This document shows, piece after piece, positions 52,235 to 61,015 of a DNA stretch of 64,000 nucleotides. The DNA is from Mesorhizobium ciceri biovar biserrulae WSM1271. GTDB lineage: Bacteria > Pseudomonadota > Alphaproteobacteria > Rhizobiales > Rhizobiaceae. A model generated the notes under the pieces. That model did no database searches, was not told where the DNA came from, and saw nothing but the letters and a program-made list of their open reading frames with translations. The translations under genes and the position numbers were made by a program. The stretch lies in assembly GCF_000185905.1 (NCBI RefSeq), contig NC_014923.1:62001-126000 (forward strand), in the 5' to 3' direction. Numbering within the stretch: position 1 is the first letter of the stretch; each line of letters begins with the position of its first letter.

Positions 52235-53043
52235 CCGCAATGGCCGGGCGCAAGCCGAAGCATTTCCTCTGGGAGGTCGAGGGCAGGATCGCCAAGGTCC
52301 GGCTCGATCGGCCGGAGCGCAAGAACCCGCTGACCTTCGACAGCTATGCGGAACTCCGCGACACGTTCCGCGACCTCGTCTATGCCGACGATGTCGACGC
52401 CGTGGTGTTCCTTTCCAATGGCGGCAATTTCTGCTCCGGCGGCGATGTCCACGACATTATCGGCCCGCTGGTCAAAATGGACATGAAGGAGCTCCTGGTC
52501 TTCACCCGCATGACCGGCGATTTCGTCAAGGCGATGCTGAATTGCGGCAAGCCGATCATTGCGGCGGTCGACGGCGTCGCGGTCGGCGCCGGCGCCATCA
52601 TTGCGATGAGCTCCGACATCCGCATCGCCACGCCGGAAGCCAAGACCGCGTTCCTATTTACCCGCGTCGGCCTCGCCGGCTGCGATATGGGCGCCTGCGC
52701 GATCCTGCCGCGCATCATCGGCCAGGGCCGCGCCGCCGAGCTGCTCTACACCGGCCGCACCATGACCGCTGATGAAGGCGAACGCTGGGGTTTCTACAAC
52801 CGGCTGGTCGATGCCGCATCGCTGGAGGCCGACGCGCTCGACATGGCGGCGCGCATCGTCTCCGGCCCGACCTTCGCGCACGGCATCACCAAGACCCAGC
52901 TCAACCAGGAATGGTCGATGGGTCTCGACCAGGCGATCGAGGCGGAAGCGCAGGCGCAAGCGATCTGCATGCAGACCCGCGACTTCGAACGCGCCTACAA
53001 GGCGTTCGTGGCCAAGGAAAAGCCGGTGTTCGAGGGGGATTGA
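52231..53043 (+). CDS. Crotonase-fold protein lacking both hydratase glutamates
   Basis: 270 residues of the enoyl-CoA hydratase/isomerase superfamily. CoA/oxyanion-hole motifs are FCSGGDVHD and [17 protein letters not shown]. When aligned by eye with rat enoyl-CoA hydratase, Glu144 (GGGCE) is replaced by Ile and Glu164 (FGQPE) by Arg (FLFTRVG). So ordinary hydration of a 2-enoyl-CoA is unlikely; ring opening, isomerisation or C-C hydrolysis are possible. ATGA overlap with the MarR gene. Confidence 0.85.
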   Translation: MTAMAGRKPKHFLWEVEGRIAKVRLDRPERKNPLTFDSYAELRDTFRDLVYADDVDAVVFLSNGGNFCSGGDVHDIIGPLVKMDMKELLVFTRMTGDFVKAMLNCGKPIIAAVDGVAVGAGAIIAMSSDIRIATPEAKTAFLFTRVGLAGCDMGACAILPRIIGQGRAAELLYTGRTMTADEGERWGFYNRLVDAASLEADALDMAARIVSGPTFAHGITKTQLNQEWSMGLDQAIEAEAQAQAICMQTRDFERAYKAFVAKEKPVFEGD

Positions 53044-53118
53044 GGATGATGCTTTGCGTGGAGACGTTGGCGGGAGGGGGGCGCCGTAGTGCGCAAGGCC
53101 TCAATAGCGGGGCCACCA

Positions 53119-54267
53119 ATGCCTGATCGTTCCTTCCTCTCCTGGCCGTTCTTCGAAGACCGCCATCGCCACCTCGCCGAGCACCTCGAGGCATGGTGCA
53201 CGACCAACCTCCCAGTCGATCACCATGATGTCGACGCCGCCTGCCGCGAGCTGGTCAGCAAGCTCGGCCGAGACGGCTGGCTGAAGCCAACGGCGCTCGA
53301 CACCGACAACCCGGGTCCCCTCGACGTCCGCACTTTGTGCATCACGCGCGAGACGCTCGCCCGCCATGACGGGTTGGCCGACTTTGCCTTCGCCATGCAA
53401 GGGCTGGGCACCGGCGCGCTCAGCCTGTTCGGCACGGTGGAGCAGCGGCAATGGCTTTCGAAGACGCGCGCTGGCAAGGCGATATCAGCCTTCGCCCTGT
53501 CGGAGCCGCGCTCGGGATCAGATGTCGCCAACACGGAAATGACGGCGACCCGCGACGGCGACAGCTACGTTCTTACAGGCGAAAAAACCTGGATCTCCAA
53601 TGGCGGCATCGCCGACCTCTATGTCGTCTTTGCCCGCACCGGCGAGGCGCCGGGCGCCAAGGGACTTTCCGCTTTCCTCGTGCCTGGCGACGCCAAGGGC
53701 CTTGGCATCGCCGAACGGCTCGAAGTGATCGCGCCGCATCCGCTGGCGCGGCTGTCTTTCGAGCGGGTCCGCCTGCCGGTCACCGCACTGATCGGCAAGC
53801 CAGGCGACGGCTTCCGCATCGCCATGTCGGTGCTCGATGTGTTCCGCTCGACCGTCGGTGCGGCGGCACTCGGCTTTGCCCGCCGCGCACTGGATGAAAG
53901 CATCAAACGCGTGGCCGAGCGCAAACTGTTCGGCGCGCCGATGGCCGAATTGCAAATGGTGCAGGGGCACATCGCCGACATGGCGCTCGATGTCGATGCG
54001 GCGGCGCTGCTGGTCTACCGCGCCGCCTGGACCAAGGACATGGGTGCTGCCCGCGTCACGCGCGAGGCGGCGATGGCCAAGCTGTTCGCCACCGACAAGG
54101 CGCAAGAGGTGATCGACAAGGCCGTGCAGCTGCACGGCGGCGACGGCGTCCGCAAAGGCCACATCGTCGAAAGCCTGTATCGCGAGATCCGCGCGCTGCG
54201 CATCTATGAGGGTGCCTCCGACGTGCAGAAAGTGGTGATTGCGCGGCAAGTGATGGGCGCGGCCTGA
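53119..54267 (+). CDS. Acyl-CoA dehydrogenase
   Basis: 382 residues. FAD/substrate motif [27 protein letters not shown], and the C-terminal [15 protein letters not shown], where Glu in IYEG is the probable catalytic base. [20 protein letters not shown] is the family C-terminal block. ATG 53119 gives [14 protein letters not shown]; a GTG further up (53089) has no better site. Dehydrogenates a CoA thioester of the ring-derived intermediate; electron transfer presumably to ETF. Confidence 0.9.
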   Translation: MPDRSFLSWPFFEDRHRHLAEHLEAWCTTNLPVDHHDVDAACRELVSKLGRDGWLKPTALDTDNPGPLDVRTLCITRETLARHDGLADFAFAMQGLGTGALSLFGTVEQRQWLSKTRAGKAISAFALSEPRSGSDVANTEMTATRDGDSYVLTGEKTWISNGGIADLYVVFARTGEAPGAKGLSAFLVPGDAKGLGIAERLEVIAPHPLARLSFERVRLPVTALIGKPGDGFRIAMSVLDVFRSTVGAAALGFARRALDESIKRVAERKLFGAPMAELQMVQGHIADMALDVDAAALLVYRAAWTKDMGAARVTREAAMAKLFATDKAQEVIDKAVQLHGGDGVRKGHIVESLYREIRALRIYEGASDVQKVVIARQVMGAA

Positions 54268-54344
54268 AGCAGGTCGCGCCCACGGACCAGACTGTTTTGA
54301 CAATGGATATTGCGAACCGAGTTTTGACGAATCGGGAGACTGAA

Positions 54345-54740
54345 ATGCACCAGATTTTGCAGCCGGAAGGCTGGGCCAAACCTGTCGGCTACGCCAACGG
54401 CGTCGCGGCGCGCGGTCGGCTCGTCTTCGTTGGCGGACAGGTCGGCTGGAACGGGCAATGCCAGTTCGAAACCGACGACTTCGTCGGCCAGGTGCGGCAA
54501 ACGCTTCAGAACATCGTCGCGGTGCTGGCGGAAGCCGGCGCGGGGCCGCAGCACATCACCTCGATGACCTGGTACTTCACCGACAAGGCCGAATACCTTG
54601 CCAATCTCAGGGGTATCGGCGAGGCCTATCGCGAGGTCATCGGCCGGCATTTTCCGGCGATGGCCGCCATGCAGGTGGTGGCGCTGGTCGAGGATCGCGC
54701 CAAGGTGGAAATCCAGGCAACTGCCGTCATCCCGGAATAA
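54345..54740 (+). CDS. RidA/YjgF/UK114 family enamine/imine deaminase
   Basis: 131 residues. NGVAARGRLVFVGGQVGWNG, the family's VGGQ segment, and the late RHFPAMAAMQVVALVEDRAK with R/E lined pocket. RidA proteins hydrolyse reactive enamine or imine intermediates with release of ammonia. The reduced 2-aminobenzoyl-CoA product is a cyclic enamine, so removal of the amino group is a natural task. CGGGAGACTG precedes the ATG. A longer frame starting at 54297 is less likely. Confidence 0.88.
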   Translation: MHQILQPEGWAKPVGYANGVAARGRLVFVGGQVGWNGQCQFETDDFVGQVRQTLQNIVAVLAEAGAGPQHITSMTWYFTDKAEYLANLRGIGEAYREVIGRHFPAMAAMQVVALVEDRAKVEIQATAVIPE

Positions 54741-54764
54741 ATTATTGGCTGCCTCAGGAATAAA

Positions 54765-55856
54765 TTATTCGCGAAGCCCCGCCTGCCTCAAGATCGGCAG
54801 CACGTGATCGCAGAAATAGGGCAGTTCTTGGGTGTAGTTGACGAAGGACAGCGCGATACCCTGATATCCGTGCCCGGCAATGGCGACCATGTCGGCGGCG
54901 ATCGTTTCCGGCGTTCCGATCAGCGGGTAGGTGCCGGCGCCGCCGGCGAAACGTTGCCGGTAGCGGTCATAGGCGTGCGGGTCGTGCGATTGCGAGAATT
55001 CCTTCTTGCCGGCCATGTGGGCATCGACGGCGTCATGGTCGGCCATATCGACGGCGTAGCGCGTGTAGTAGGCCTGCGCCTCTTCCATCGTCGGGCGGCA
55101 GACGACATGCGCCACGGTGTAGACGCCGACATCGCGGCCTGCCTTATCGGCCCGCTCGCTGATGTCGGCGACATGCTTGCCGGCATCGCTCATTTCCGAA
55201 AATGTCGTGAACAGATAATCGCACCGGGCGGCAGCGAAATCGCGGCCCGGCCCGCCGAAGGCGGCGTTCATGGTCACGGGGCGCGGAACCTGCAGACTGG
55301 CCGGCCGGCTGACAGCCTCCTTGAGGCGGTAATAAGTGCCTTCGTAATCGAGCGGCTCGGCCGACGCATAAAGCTTTTCCAGGATTTCGATCCATTCGGC
55401 CGCCTGATCGTAGCCCTTCTCGACCAAAGGCGTGCCGAACATGCCGAATTCCTTCGGGTTCCAGCCGCAGACGATGTTCAAGCCCGCGCGGCCCTGGCTA
55501 ATATGGTCGACCGTCGCCAGCGCCTTGGCGGCATAGAGCGGATGCACCAGCGGCACATGCACGGTCATGAACAGGCCGATCTGCTCGGTGGCCATGGCGA
55601 GTGCCGCCGCCCAGGTGAAGGTCTCGAACGACCATTCGCGCACCTTGTTGCGGCCGCCGAAGCCGCGCCAACGCGCGATCGGCAGCATGAACTCCAGCCC
55701 GGCGCGGTCGGCGATCTGGGCTGCGGTCACATTGTCCTGCCAGCTCGCCGCCCAGCGCTCCGGCACATCGGTGATGGCGAGCCCGCCATCGGCATTGGTT
55801 GAAAAGACGCCTAGCTTCAGTCTGTTCGGGCCGTGCAAGGGGTATGGTTTGTTCAT
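54765..55856 (-). CDS. LLM-class flavin-dependent monooxygenase, RutA-like
   Basis: 363 residues of the luciferase-like family. Start 55856 (MNKPYPLHGPNRLKLGVF) gives the standard length, about equal to RutA. Shared with RutA-type enzymes: LPIARWRGFGG, SFETFTWAAALA, and ISQGRAGLNIVCGWNPKEFGMFG. RutA opens the pyrimidine ring by amide oxygenation, and a RidA protein (RutC) also acts in that pathway. Here the LLM gene converges on ridA and could cleave a C-N or amide bond of the aromatic substrate. Divergent from the aldolase gene. Confidence 0.85.
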   Translation of the reverse strand: MNKPYPLHGPNRLKLGVFSTNADGGLAITDVPERWAASWQDNVTAAQIADRAGLEFMLPIARWRGFGGRNKVREWSFETFTWAAALAMATEQIGLFMTVHVPLVHPLYAAKALATVDHISQGRAGLNIVCGWNPKEFGMFGTPLVEKGYDQAAEWIEILEKLYASAEPLDYEGTYYRLKEAVSRPASLQVPRPVTMNAAFGGPGRDFAAARCDYLFTTFSEMSDAGKHVADISERADKAGRDVGVYTVAHVVCRPTMEEAQAYYTRYAVDMADHDAVDAHMAGKKEFSQSHDPHAYDRYRQRFAGGAGTYPLIGTPETIAADMVAIAGHGYQGIALSFVNYTQELPYFCDHVLPILRQAGLRE

Positions 55857-55901
55857 GTCGCGACCTCCCGGCGAAGATCGCACGCTACGGCTCCGCAGAA
55901 A

Positions 55902-55919
55902 TATTTCAAGCATGAAATA
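55902..55919. promoter_or_regulatory. Operator-like palindrome, copy C
   Basis: TATTTCAAGCATGAAATA, 16 of 18 positions symmetric. It lies between the divergent LLM monooxygenase (start 55856) and aldolase (start 55978), 45 and 58 bases from their starts, so one bound repressor could silence both. Confidence 0.65.
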
Positions 55920-55977
55920 GCTTCGCCTCGCCATGGTTTGCGGATATGATTCTGGCAGAGACAAAGAGGGGATGGGC

Positions 55978-56739
55978 ATGAGCGAGTTCCGCCAGAAATG
56001 CATTGGCAAGACGAACCTCGTCGGTTCCTTTGCAGCCATTCCCCATCCCGTCGCGGTCGAGGTGATGGCGCAGTCCGGCCTCGATTTCCTCTGCATCGAC
56101 TGGGAGCATGCGCAGATCTCGCGCGACATGATCGAGACCATGGTGCGCGCGGCCGACGTGCATCGTGTGCCGGCCGTGGTGCGCGTTCCCGGCCATATGC
56201 CGGAGGCGATCCAGGCGGCACTGGACAGCGGCGCGCAAGGCGTGCTGGTGCCGCGCGTCTCGACCGCCGCCCAGGCCGAATCCGCGGTGAAAGCCTCGCG
56301 CTACCCGCCCAAGGGCGAGCGCGGCGTCGGACCCGGCCGAGCCGCCGGCTATGGCTATCGCATTCCGGAATATCTGGCCGGCGCCAATGACAGGATCGTC
56401 GTCGCGGTCCAGGTCGAGACATCGGAAGGACTGGCCAACATCGAGGCGATCGCAGCCGTCGACGGCGTCGATGTGATCTTCGTCGGTCCTGGCGATCTTT
56501 CGGTGTCGATCGACGCGATCGGGCCGACCGGCGACAACAAGCTCAATGCGGCGATCCGCACGATTATCGGCGTGACGATCGCACACGACAAGGTAGCCGG
56601 CATATTTTGCGCCAGCCCGCAGCCTGTCGGGCAATGGGCAGCTATCGGCGCCAGCTTCTTCGTCCTGGCCAGCGACACGATGTTTCTCGGTGCTGGCGCG
56701 GCGGCCAACTGTGCCGCCGCACGTGCTGAATTGGCATGA
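55978..56739 (+). CDS. HpcH/HpaI-type class II aldolase
   Basis: 253 residues. Family features: LDFLCIDWEHAQIS, the metal-ligand Glu in VAVQVETSEGLANI, and Asp in VIFVGPGDLSVSI. These aldolases split 4-hydroxy-2-oxoacids or form citramalyl/malyl-type bonds with a divalent metal. AGAGGGG stands 6 bases before the ATG at 55978; an ATG at 55972 is too close to it. The aldolase probably releases pyruvate or a similar unit at the end of the ring-breakdown route. Confidence 0.88.
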   Translation: MSEFRQKCIGKTNLVGSFAAIPHPVAVEVMAQSGLDFLCIDWEHAQISRDMIETMVRAADVHRVPAVVRVPGHMPEAIQAALDSGAQGVLVPRVSTAAQAESAVKASRYPPKGERGVGPGRAAGYGYRIPEYLAGANDRIVVAVQVETSEGLANIEAIAAVDGVDVIFVGPGDLSVSIDAIGPTGDNKLNAAIRTIIGVTIAHDKVAGIFCASPQPVGQWAAIGASFFVLASDTMFLGAGAAANCAAARAELA

Positions 56740-56795
56740 AGCGGGCACAGCTAGGCGAAAAAGGCGTATCGTCCGGGCAACAGGACGGTCAAACT

Positions 56796-56809
56796 TTTTA
56801 AGCTTAAAA
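56796..56809. promoter_or_regulatory. Operator-like palindrome, copy D (perfect)
   Basis: TTTTAAGCTTAAAA is a perfect 14-base palindrome, 57 bases after the aldolase stop and ahead of the amino-acid ABC binding protein at 57153. Same core as copies A to C. Confidence 0.65.
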
Positions 56810-57152
56810 CTTTCGCCTTGAAAAGCACCGCGCTTTGGATAAGCATTCCAGGATCGATGGCGACTGCGGTGCCGGAGGGACTTGCCGGCCAGTGCATCGT
56901 GGTGTTTCGGGTGGGAGGGGTTTCAGTCCTTGTCGTTCATGCTGCCCCAGTCATCGTCCAGCGCGCGTTATGTCTTCAATGGCGTGCGCGCCCAGATCCG
57001 CTACCTGCACACCGAAAACATCGCCAACCTTGCCGTGCGGGCGACCGCGCTCGACCGCATGGTCGCTGCCTTGAATTGACGCCCTGCCTGAAGCGGGGCG
57101 GCAAATAACCGTGCGGGAGCAACCCGCCCGATCAACAACAGAGGGAACACAA
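56810..57152 (+). other. Intergenic stretch with a possible gene remnant
   Basis: About 340 bases between palindrome D and the ABC binding protein. An open frame at 56882-57079 encodes 65 residues with a credible C-terminal look (RYVFNGVRAQIRYLHTENIA, then ALDRMVAALN) but a weak start and no matching N-terminal half, so it may be the tail of a decayed gene. No family was recognised. The binding protein gene starts with GAGGGAAC at its 5' side. Confidence 0.35.
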
Positions 57153-57950
57153 ATGAGCTTCACGCGTCGCAAATTGCTTCTTCTCGCCGCCGCCATCGGC
57201 ATCGCCGCCGGCCCCGCCACCGCCTATGCCGCCGACATGCTCAATGTCGGCGCCTACCCGACCAACCCGCCCTTCGAATTCAAGAACGAGAGCGGCACTT
57301 TCGAAGGCTTCGAGGTCGACATCGTCAACGAAGCCGCCAAGCGCATCGGCATGACGACCGACATCGCCGATCTCGGTTTCCAGGCGCTGTTTGCCGCCAC
57401 CACCTCGAAGCGCATCGACGTCGCCATCTCGTCGATCACCATCACGGCGGAGCGGCTGAAGTCACAGTCGTTCACGCAGCCCTATTATGATTCCGATATG
57501 GGCATCGCCACCAAGGCCGACAGCCCGATCAAGGCCGAGGCCGACCTCAAGGGCAAGATCGTCGGCGTGCTGTCCGGTTCGACCGGTGAAACCTGGGTCA
57601 AGGCGCATCAGGAAGCCGACGGCTTCAGCGACGTGAAGGGCTACGACACGCAGCAGAACCTGCTGCTCGACCTCAGCGCCGGCCGCGTCGATGCGGCAGT
57701 CAGCGACATTCCGGGCATGGAATATTCCTTCACCAAGATGAAGGACCTGGTGGTCAAGGAGCGCATCAAGACCGGTGAGCAATACGGCCTGATGATGACC
57801 AAGGACCACCCGCTGCTCGGCAAGCTGAACGATGCGCTGAGCGCGATGAAGAAGGACGGCACGCTGGCCGCCATCCACAAGAAGTGGTTCGGCAGCGACG
57901 CGCCCGCCGACTCTTCGACCATGAAGGAAATGCCGCTGCCGAAGGCCTGA
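57153..57950 (+). CDS. Polar amino-acid-type ABC transporter substrate-binding protein
   Basis: 265 residues. A signal peptide with RRK and a long hydrophobic run (MSFTRRKLLLLAAAIGIAAG, cleavage near AYA) is followed by a family 3 fold: YPTNPPFEFKNESGTFEGFE, VDIVNEAAKRIGM, and ISSITITAERLKSQSFTQPY. GAGGGAAC precedes the ATG. The permease is 153 bases downstream, past a stem-loop; no ATPase is present in the window, so an outside partner is required. The substrate may be an aromatic amino acid. Confidence 0.88.
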   Translation: MSFTRRKLLLLAAAIGIAAGPATAYAADMLNVGAYPTNPPFEFKNESGTFEGFEVDIVNEAAKRIGMTTDIADLGFQALFAATTSKRIDVAISSITITAERLKSQSFTQPYYDSDMGIATKADSPIKAEADLKGKIVGVLSGSTGETWVKAHQEADGFSDVKGYDTQQNLLLDLSAGRVDAAVSDIPGMEYSFTKMKDLVVKERIKTGEQYGLMMTKDHPLLGKLNDALSAMKKDGTLAAIHKKWFGSDAPADSSTMKEMPLPKA

Positions 57951-57970
57951 GCTGAAAGCTGCGGTAACAT

Positions 57971-58000
57971 CGTGCCGGCTTTCCAGGCCGGCACGATTCT
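57971..58000 (+). terminator. Stem-loop between binding protein and permease genes
   Basis: CGTGCCGG and CCGGCACG enclose about 9 bases and are followed by ATTCTTTC, a weak U-tract. It may be a partial terminator that lets the binding protein be made in excess of the permease, a common arrangement. Confidence 0.5.
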
Positions 58001-58103
58001 TTCACGCCTGGCCGCCGGCTTCTGCCGCAAATCTCCTCGCCCTCGGCGGGGCCAATCGATTTTAACGTGAGCATTCTTTGCTCTGGGGTTCGGGAACGCT
58101 CCC

Positions 58104-58778
58104 ATGTCGCTGATCGACACCTTCTTCAACCCCGACGTCATCATGTCCAGCCTGCCGGCGCTGCTGCGCGGCTTCCTGAACACGCTGCTGCTCGGCATTT
58201 TGAGCATCGGCATCGGCATCCCCATCGGCCTGGGGATCAGTCTGGTGCGGCTCTATGCGCCGAAGCCGCTGCGCTGGCTCGCGGTCGGCTACACCGACAT
58301 CTTCCGCGCCCTGCCGGTGCTGGTCGTGCTGATCCTGATCTACTATGCGCTGCCCTTCCTCGGCATACGCCTGTCGTCCTGGGCATCGGCGGTGACAGCC
58401 TTCGCCTTCATCATGTCGGCCTACTCGGCCGAGGTGTTCCGCTCCGGCATCGAAAGCATTCCGCGCGGGCAGTTCGAGGCGTCGCAGGCGCTTGGCCTGC
58501 CGTTCCTCCTGACCTTGCGCAAGGTGGTGCTGCCACAAGCGATCCGCGTCGTCATCCCGCCGATGACCAGCAACTGCGTCTCGATGTTCAAGGACACCTC
58601 GCTCGCCTCCACCGTGGCGCTGCCGGAACTCTTGAAGGAGGCGACCAACGCGCAGTCGCTCTACGCCAACCCCTCGCCGCTGATCGGCGCCGCCCTCGTC
58701 TATCTCATCTTCCTCTGGCCGATGGTCCGCCTCGTCAGCCTGCTTGAAGAGCGCTTCAAGACCGAAAAGAAGCGCTGA
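58104..58778 (+). CDS. Polar amino-acid-type ABC transporter permease (HisM/GlnP family)
   Basis: 224 residues with several membrane helices ([36 protein letters not shown]) and the docking loop [20 protein letters not shown], typical of single permeases of family 3 importers. Partner of the upstream binding protein. A second permease and the ATPase are absent; homodimer use is possible. Confidence 0.9.
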   Translation: MSLIDTFFNPDVIMSSLPALLRGFLNTLLLGILSIGIGIPIGLGISLVRLYAPKPLRWLAVGYTDIFRALPVLVVLILIYYALPFLGIRLSSWASAVTAFAFIMSAYSAEVFRSGIESIPRGQFEASQALGLPFLLTLRKVVLPQAIRVVIPPMTSNCVSMFKDTSLASTVALPELLKEATNAQSLYANPSPLIGAALVYLIFLWPMVRLVSLLEERFKTEKKR

Positions 58779-58824
58779 CCTCCGCCACCTGATCCCCGTC
58801 CAAGCCCTCCGCAGGAGCCTACCC

Positions 58825-60099
58825 GTGAATAAGCATCAAACCGACAATGCGAATGCCACCGCGTTCCCCGTCGACACCATCCGCGCCATGTTTCCAGCCT
58901 TGCAGCGGGCCGGCGATTTCATCTTTTTGGACAACGCCGCCGGCGCGCAGATCCCGCAGAGCGTGCTCGACGCGGTGACCAATCATCTGGTTTCGCACAA
59001 TGTGCAGCGTGGCGGCCGCTATGGCCGCAGCGTCACCGTCGACCAATCGGTCGCCGATGCGCGGACAAGCGTCGCTCTGCTCATCAACGCCTACAGCCCG
59101 GCGGAAATCTGCTTCGGCATGAATGCCACCTCGTTCATCCGCCTGGTCAGCCTCGGCATCGGCCAGATGCTGCAAGAGCGCGACGAGATCGTCGTCACCG
59201 ACATGGATCATGACGCCAACATCGCGACTTGGCTGGCGCTGGAGTCGGCCGGTGCGAAATTCAAATGGTGGCGGATGCGTGAGGACGGCAATCTGCATGT
59301 CGACGATCTGCGTCCGCTGGTTTCGGACCGCACCCGCCTGGTCGCCTGCACGGTGACAGCGCACTCGATCGGCTCGATCGTCGATGTCGCTGCGGTGGCT
59401 GAGATCGCGCATGCGGCCGGCGCCGAAGTGTTCCTCGACTGCGTGCATTACGGGCCGCATGGACTGATCGACGTGCAGGCCTGGGACTGCGACTATCTCG
59501 TCTGCTCCGGCTACAAGAATTTCTCGCCGCATATGGGCTTCCTGTGGGGCCGCTTCGAAACGCTGAAGCGGCTGCCGACCTTCCGCGAGGACTTCATCCC
59601 CGACGAGCCGCCCTACAAGGTCGAGGCCGGCACCTTCATCTACGAGAACGTTTCCGGCATGGATGCGGCGGTGCAGTATCTGGAACTGATCGGCCGCAAT
59701 CTGGCGCCGTCCAACAACCGCTCCCGACGCGAAAACATCGTTGCCGGCATGGGCGCCATCCGCGACTACGAGCTGGTGCTGGCGCGCGAGATGCTGGCCG
59801 TGCTGAAGGATTGCGGGGCAACCATCTACGGCGTTGCCGACGAGGCGCGCATCCATGAGCGCGTGCCGACCTTCTGCTTCAACATCGGCAAATTGTCGCC
59901 GCAGCGCATCGTGGAGGAAATGGCCGAGATGCAGATCGGCATCCGCGACGGCCACATGTACGCGCCGCGGCTGATGAAGCGCCTTAACCTGTCGATGGAC
60001 AGCGGCGCCATCCGCGCCTCGCTGGTCCACTACAACACGGTCGAGGAAGTCCGGCGCTTCGGCGAAGCTCTGCGTGCGATTGTCACGAAGCTGTCGTGA
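58825..60099 (+). CDS. Class V PLP enzyme, cysteine desulfurase-like (VC1184/TIGR01976 type)
   Basis: 424 residues. [20 protein letters not shown] opens the fold; [20 protein letters not shown] provides the PLP-binding Asp, and [12 protein letters not shown] supplies the Schiff-base Lys231. The last part has [20 protein letters not shown] and a DGHMYAPRL tail. A GTG start at 58825 has AGGAG 7 bases upstream; the longer frame overlaps the permease end. The family of cysteine desulfurase-like proteins has no proven substrate. Role here may be C-S or C-N bond cleavage. Confidence 0.82.
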   Translation: MNKHQTDNANATAFPVDTIRAMFPALQRAGDFIFLDNAAGAQIPQSVLDAVTNHLVSHNVQRGGRYGRSVTVDQSVADARTSVALLINAYSPAEICFGMNATSFIRLVSLGIGQMLQERDEIVVTDMDHDANIATWLALESAGAKFKWWRMREDGNLHVDDLRPLVSDRTRLVACTVTAHSIGSIVDVAAVAEIAHAAGAEVFLDCVHYGPHGLIDVQAWDCDYLVCSGYKNFSPHMGFLWGRFETLKRLPTFREDFIPDEPPYKVEAGTFIYENVSGMDAAVQYLELIGRNLAPSNNRSRRENIVAGMGAIRDYELVLAREMLAVLKDCGATIYGVADEARIHERVPTFCFNIGKLSPQRIVEEMAEMQIGIRDGHMYAPRLMKRLNLSMDSGAIRASLVHYNTVEEVRRFGEALRAIVTKLS

Positions 60100-60118
60100 G
60101 AGGCGGCCTCTCCAGCGT

Positions 60119-60178
60119 CGTCATCCACGGGCGGAACAAGGGAGCGTAGCGACGCAGTGCAGACCCGAGGATGACGAA
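60119..60178. repeat. Palindromic intergenic element (third family)
   Basis: Arms CGTCATCCACGGGC and GACCCGAGGATGACG face each other around a core with GGAGCGTAGCGACGC. It fills the 85-base gap between the convergent class V enzyme and the DppF-like gene and may act as a bidirectional terminator. This sequence type recurs in Mesorhizobium genomes. Confidence 0.75.
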
Positions 60179-60184
60179 GAGACG

Positions 60185-61015
60185 TTAAGCCGCTTTCTTC
60201 TTCGCCAGCCTCGCCTTAATCGACGCGACGTCGGCGCGCGGTGTCGCCGCGAACAGCGTCCGGGTGTAGCTGTGCTTGGGATCGGCAAAGACCTCGTCGC
60301 GCGAGCCGTATTCCACCGCCTCGCCGAAATACATCACCATCACATCGTCGGCGATGTAACGCACCACGGACAGATCGTGGCTGATGAAGACATAGGTCAG
60401 CTGGAACTCATCCTGCAGGTCGGCAAGCAGGTTGAGCACCTGCGCCTGCACCGACAGATCGAGCGCCGAGACCGGCTCGTCGAGCACCAGCAGGCTCGGG
60501 TTCAGCATCAGCGCGCGGGCAATGGCGATGCGCTGACGCTGGCCGCCGGAAAACATATGCGGATAGCGATTGTAGTGCTCGTGGCCGAGGCCAACCTTCT
60601 TCAACATCTTCATCGCAAGGTCGCGCCGCTCGGACGCCGGCTTGTCGGTGTTGATCAAAAGCGGCTCGCCCAGCACGTCGCCGATCTTCTGGCGCGGATT
60701 GAGCGATCCGTAGGGGTTCTGGAAGACGATCTGCACCTTGCGGCGCATCTCCTTGGTCAATCCGCCCTTGGCGATGTCGACCTTGTTGCCGTCGATGAAC
60801 AATTCGCCCGATGTCGCCGGATCGATCAGCGTGATGATGCGGGCAAGCGTTGACTTGCCGCAGCCGCTTTCGCCGACAATGGCCAGCGTCTTGCCCTTGT
60901 CGACCTTGAACGAGACCCCCTTGACCGCGTGCACGGTGCGCGGCCCGGTGAACAGGCCGCCGCCGATGTGGTAGTCGCGGACGATGTTCTTGCCTTCGAG
61001 AACCGTGGTGCTCAT
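60185..61015 (-). CDS. Dipeptide-type ABC transporter ATPase (DppF family)
   Basis: 276 residues. Walker A GESGCGKST, signature [14 protein letters not shown], Walker B LLVLDEPVSALD, H-loop FISHD, and the HSYTRTLFAATP element. Last gene of a minus-strand transporter operon. Its start overlaps the DppD-like stop at 61015 by one base. Confidence 0.92.
   Translation of the reverse strand: MSTTVLEGKNIVRDYHIGGGLFTGPRTVHAVKGVSFKVDKGKTLAIVGESGCGKSTLARIITLIDPATSGELFIDGNKVDIAKGGLTKEMRRKVQIVFQNPYGSLNPRQKIGDVLGEPLLINTDKPASERRDLAMKMLKKVGLGHEHYNRYPHMFSGGQRQRIAIARALMLNPSLLVLDEPVSALDLSVQAQVLNLLADLQDEFQLTYVFISHDLSVVRYIADDVMVMYFGEAVEYGSRDEVFADPKHSYTRTLFAATPRADVASIKARLAKKKAA

Noticed and set aside
54345..56739. 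A pyrimidine (rut) utilisation operon
   Set aside because: Only a RutA-like and a RidA protein are present; RutB, RutD, RutE, RutF and RutG are missing and an aldolase takes their place.
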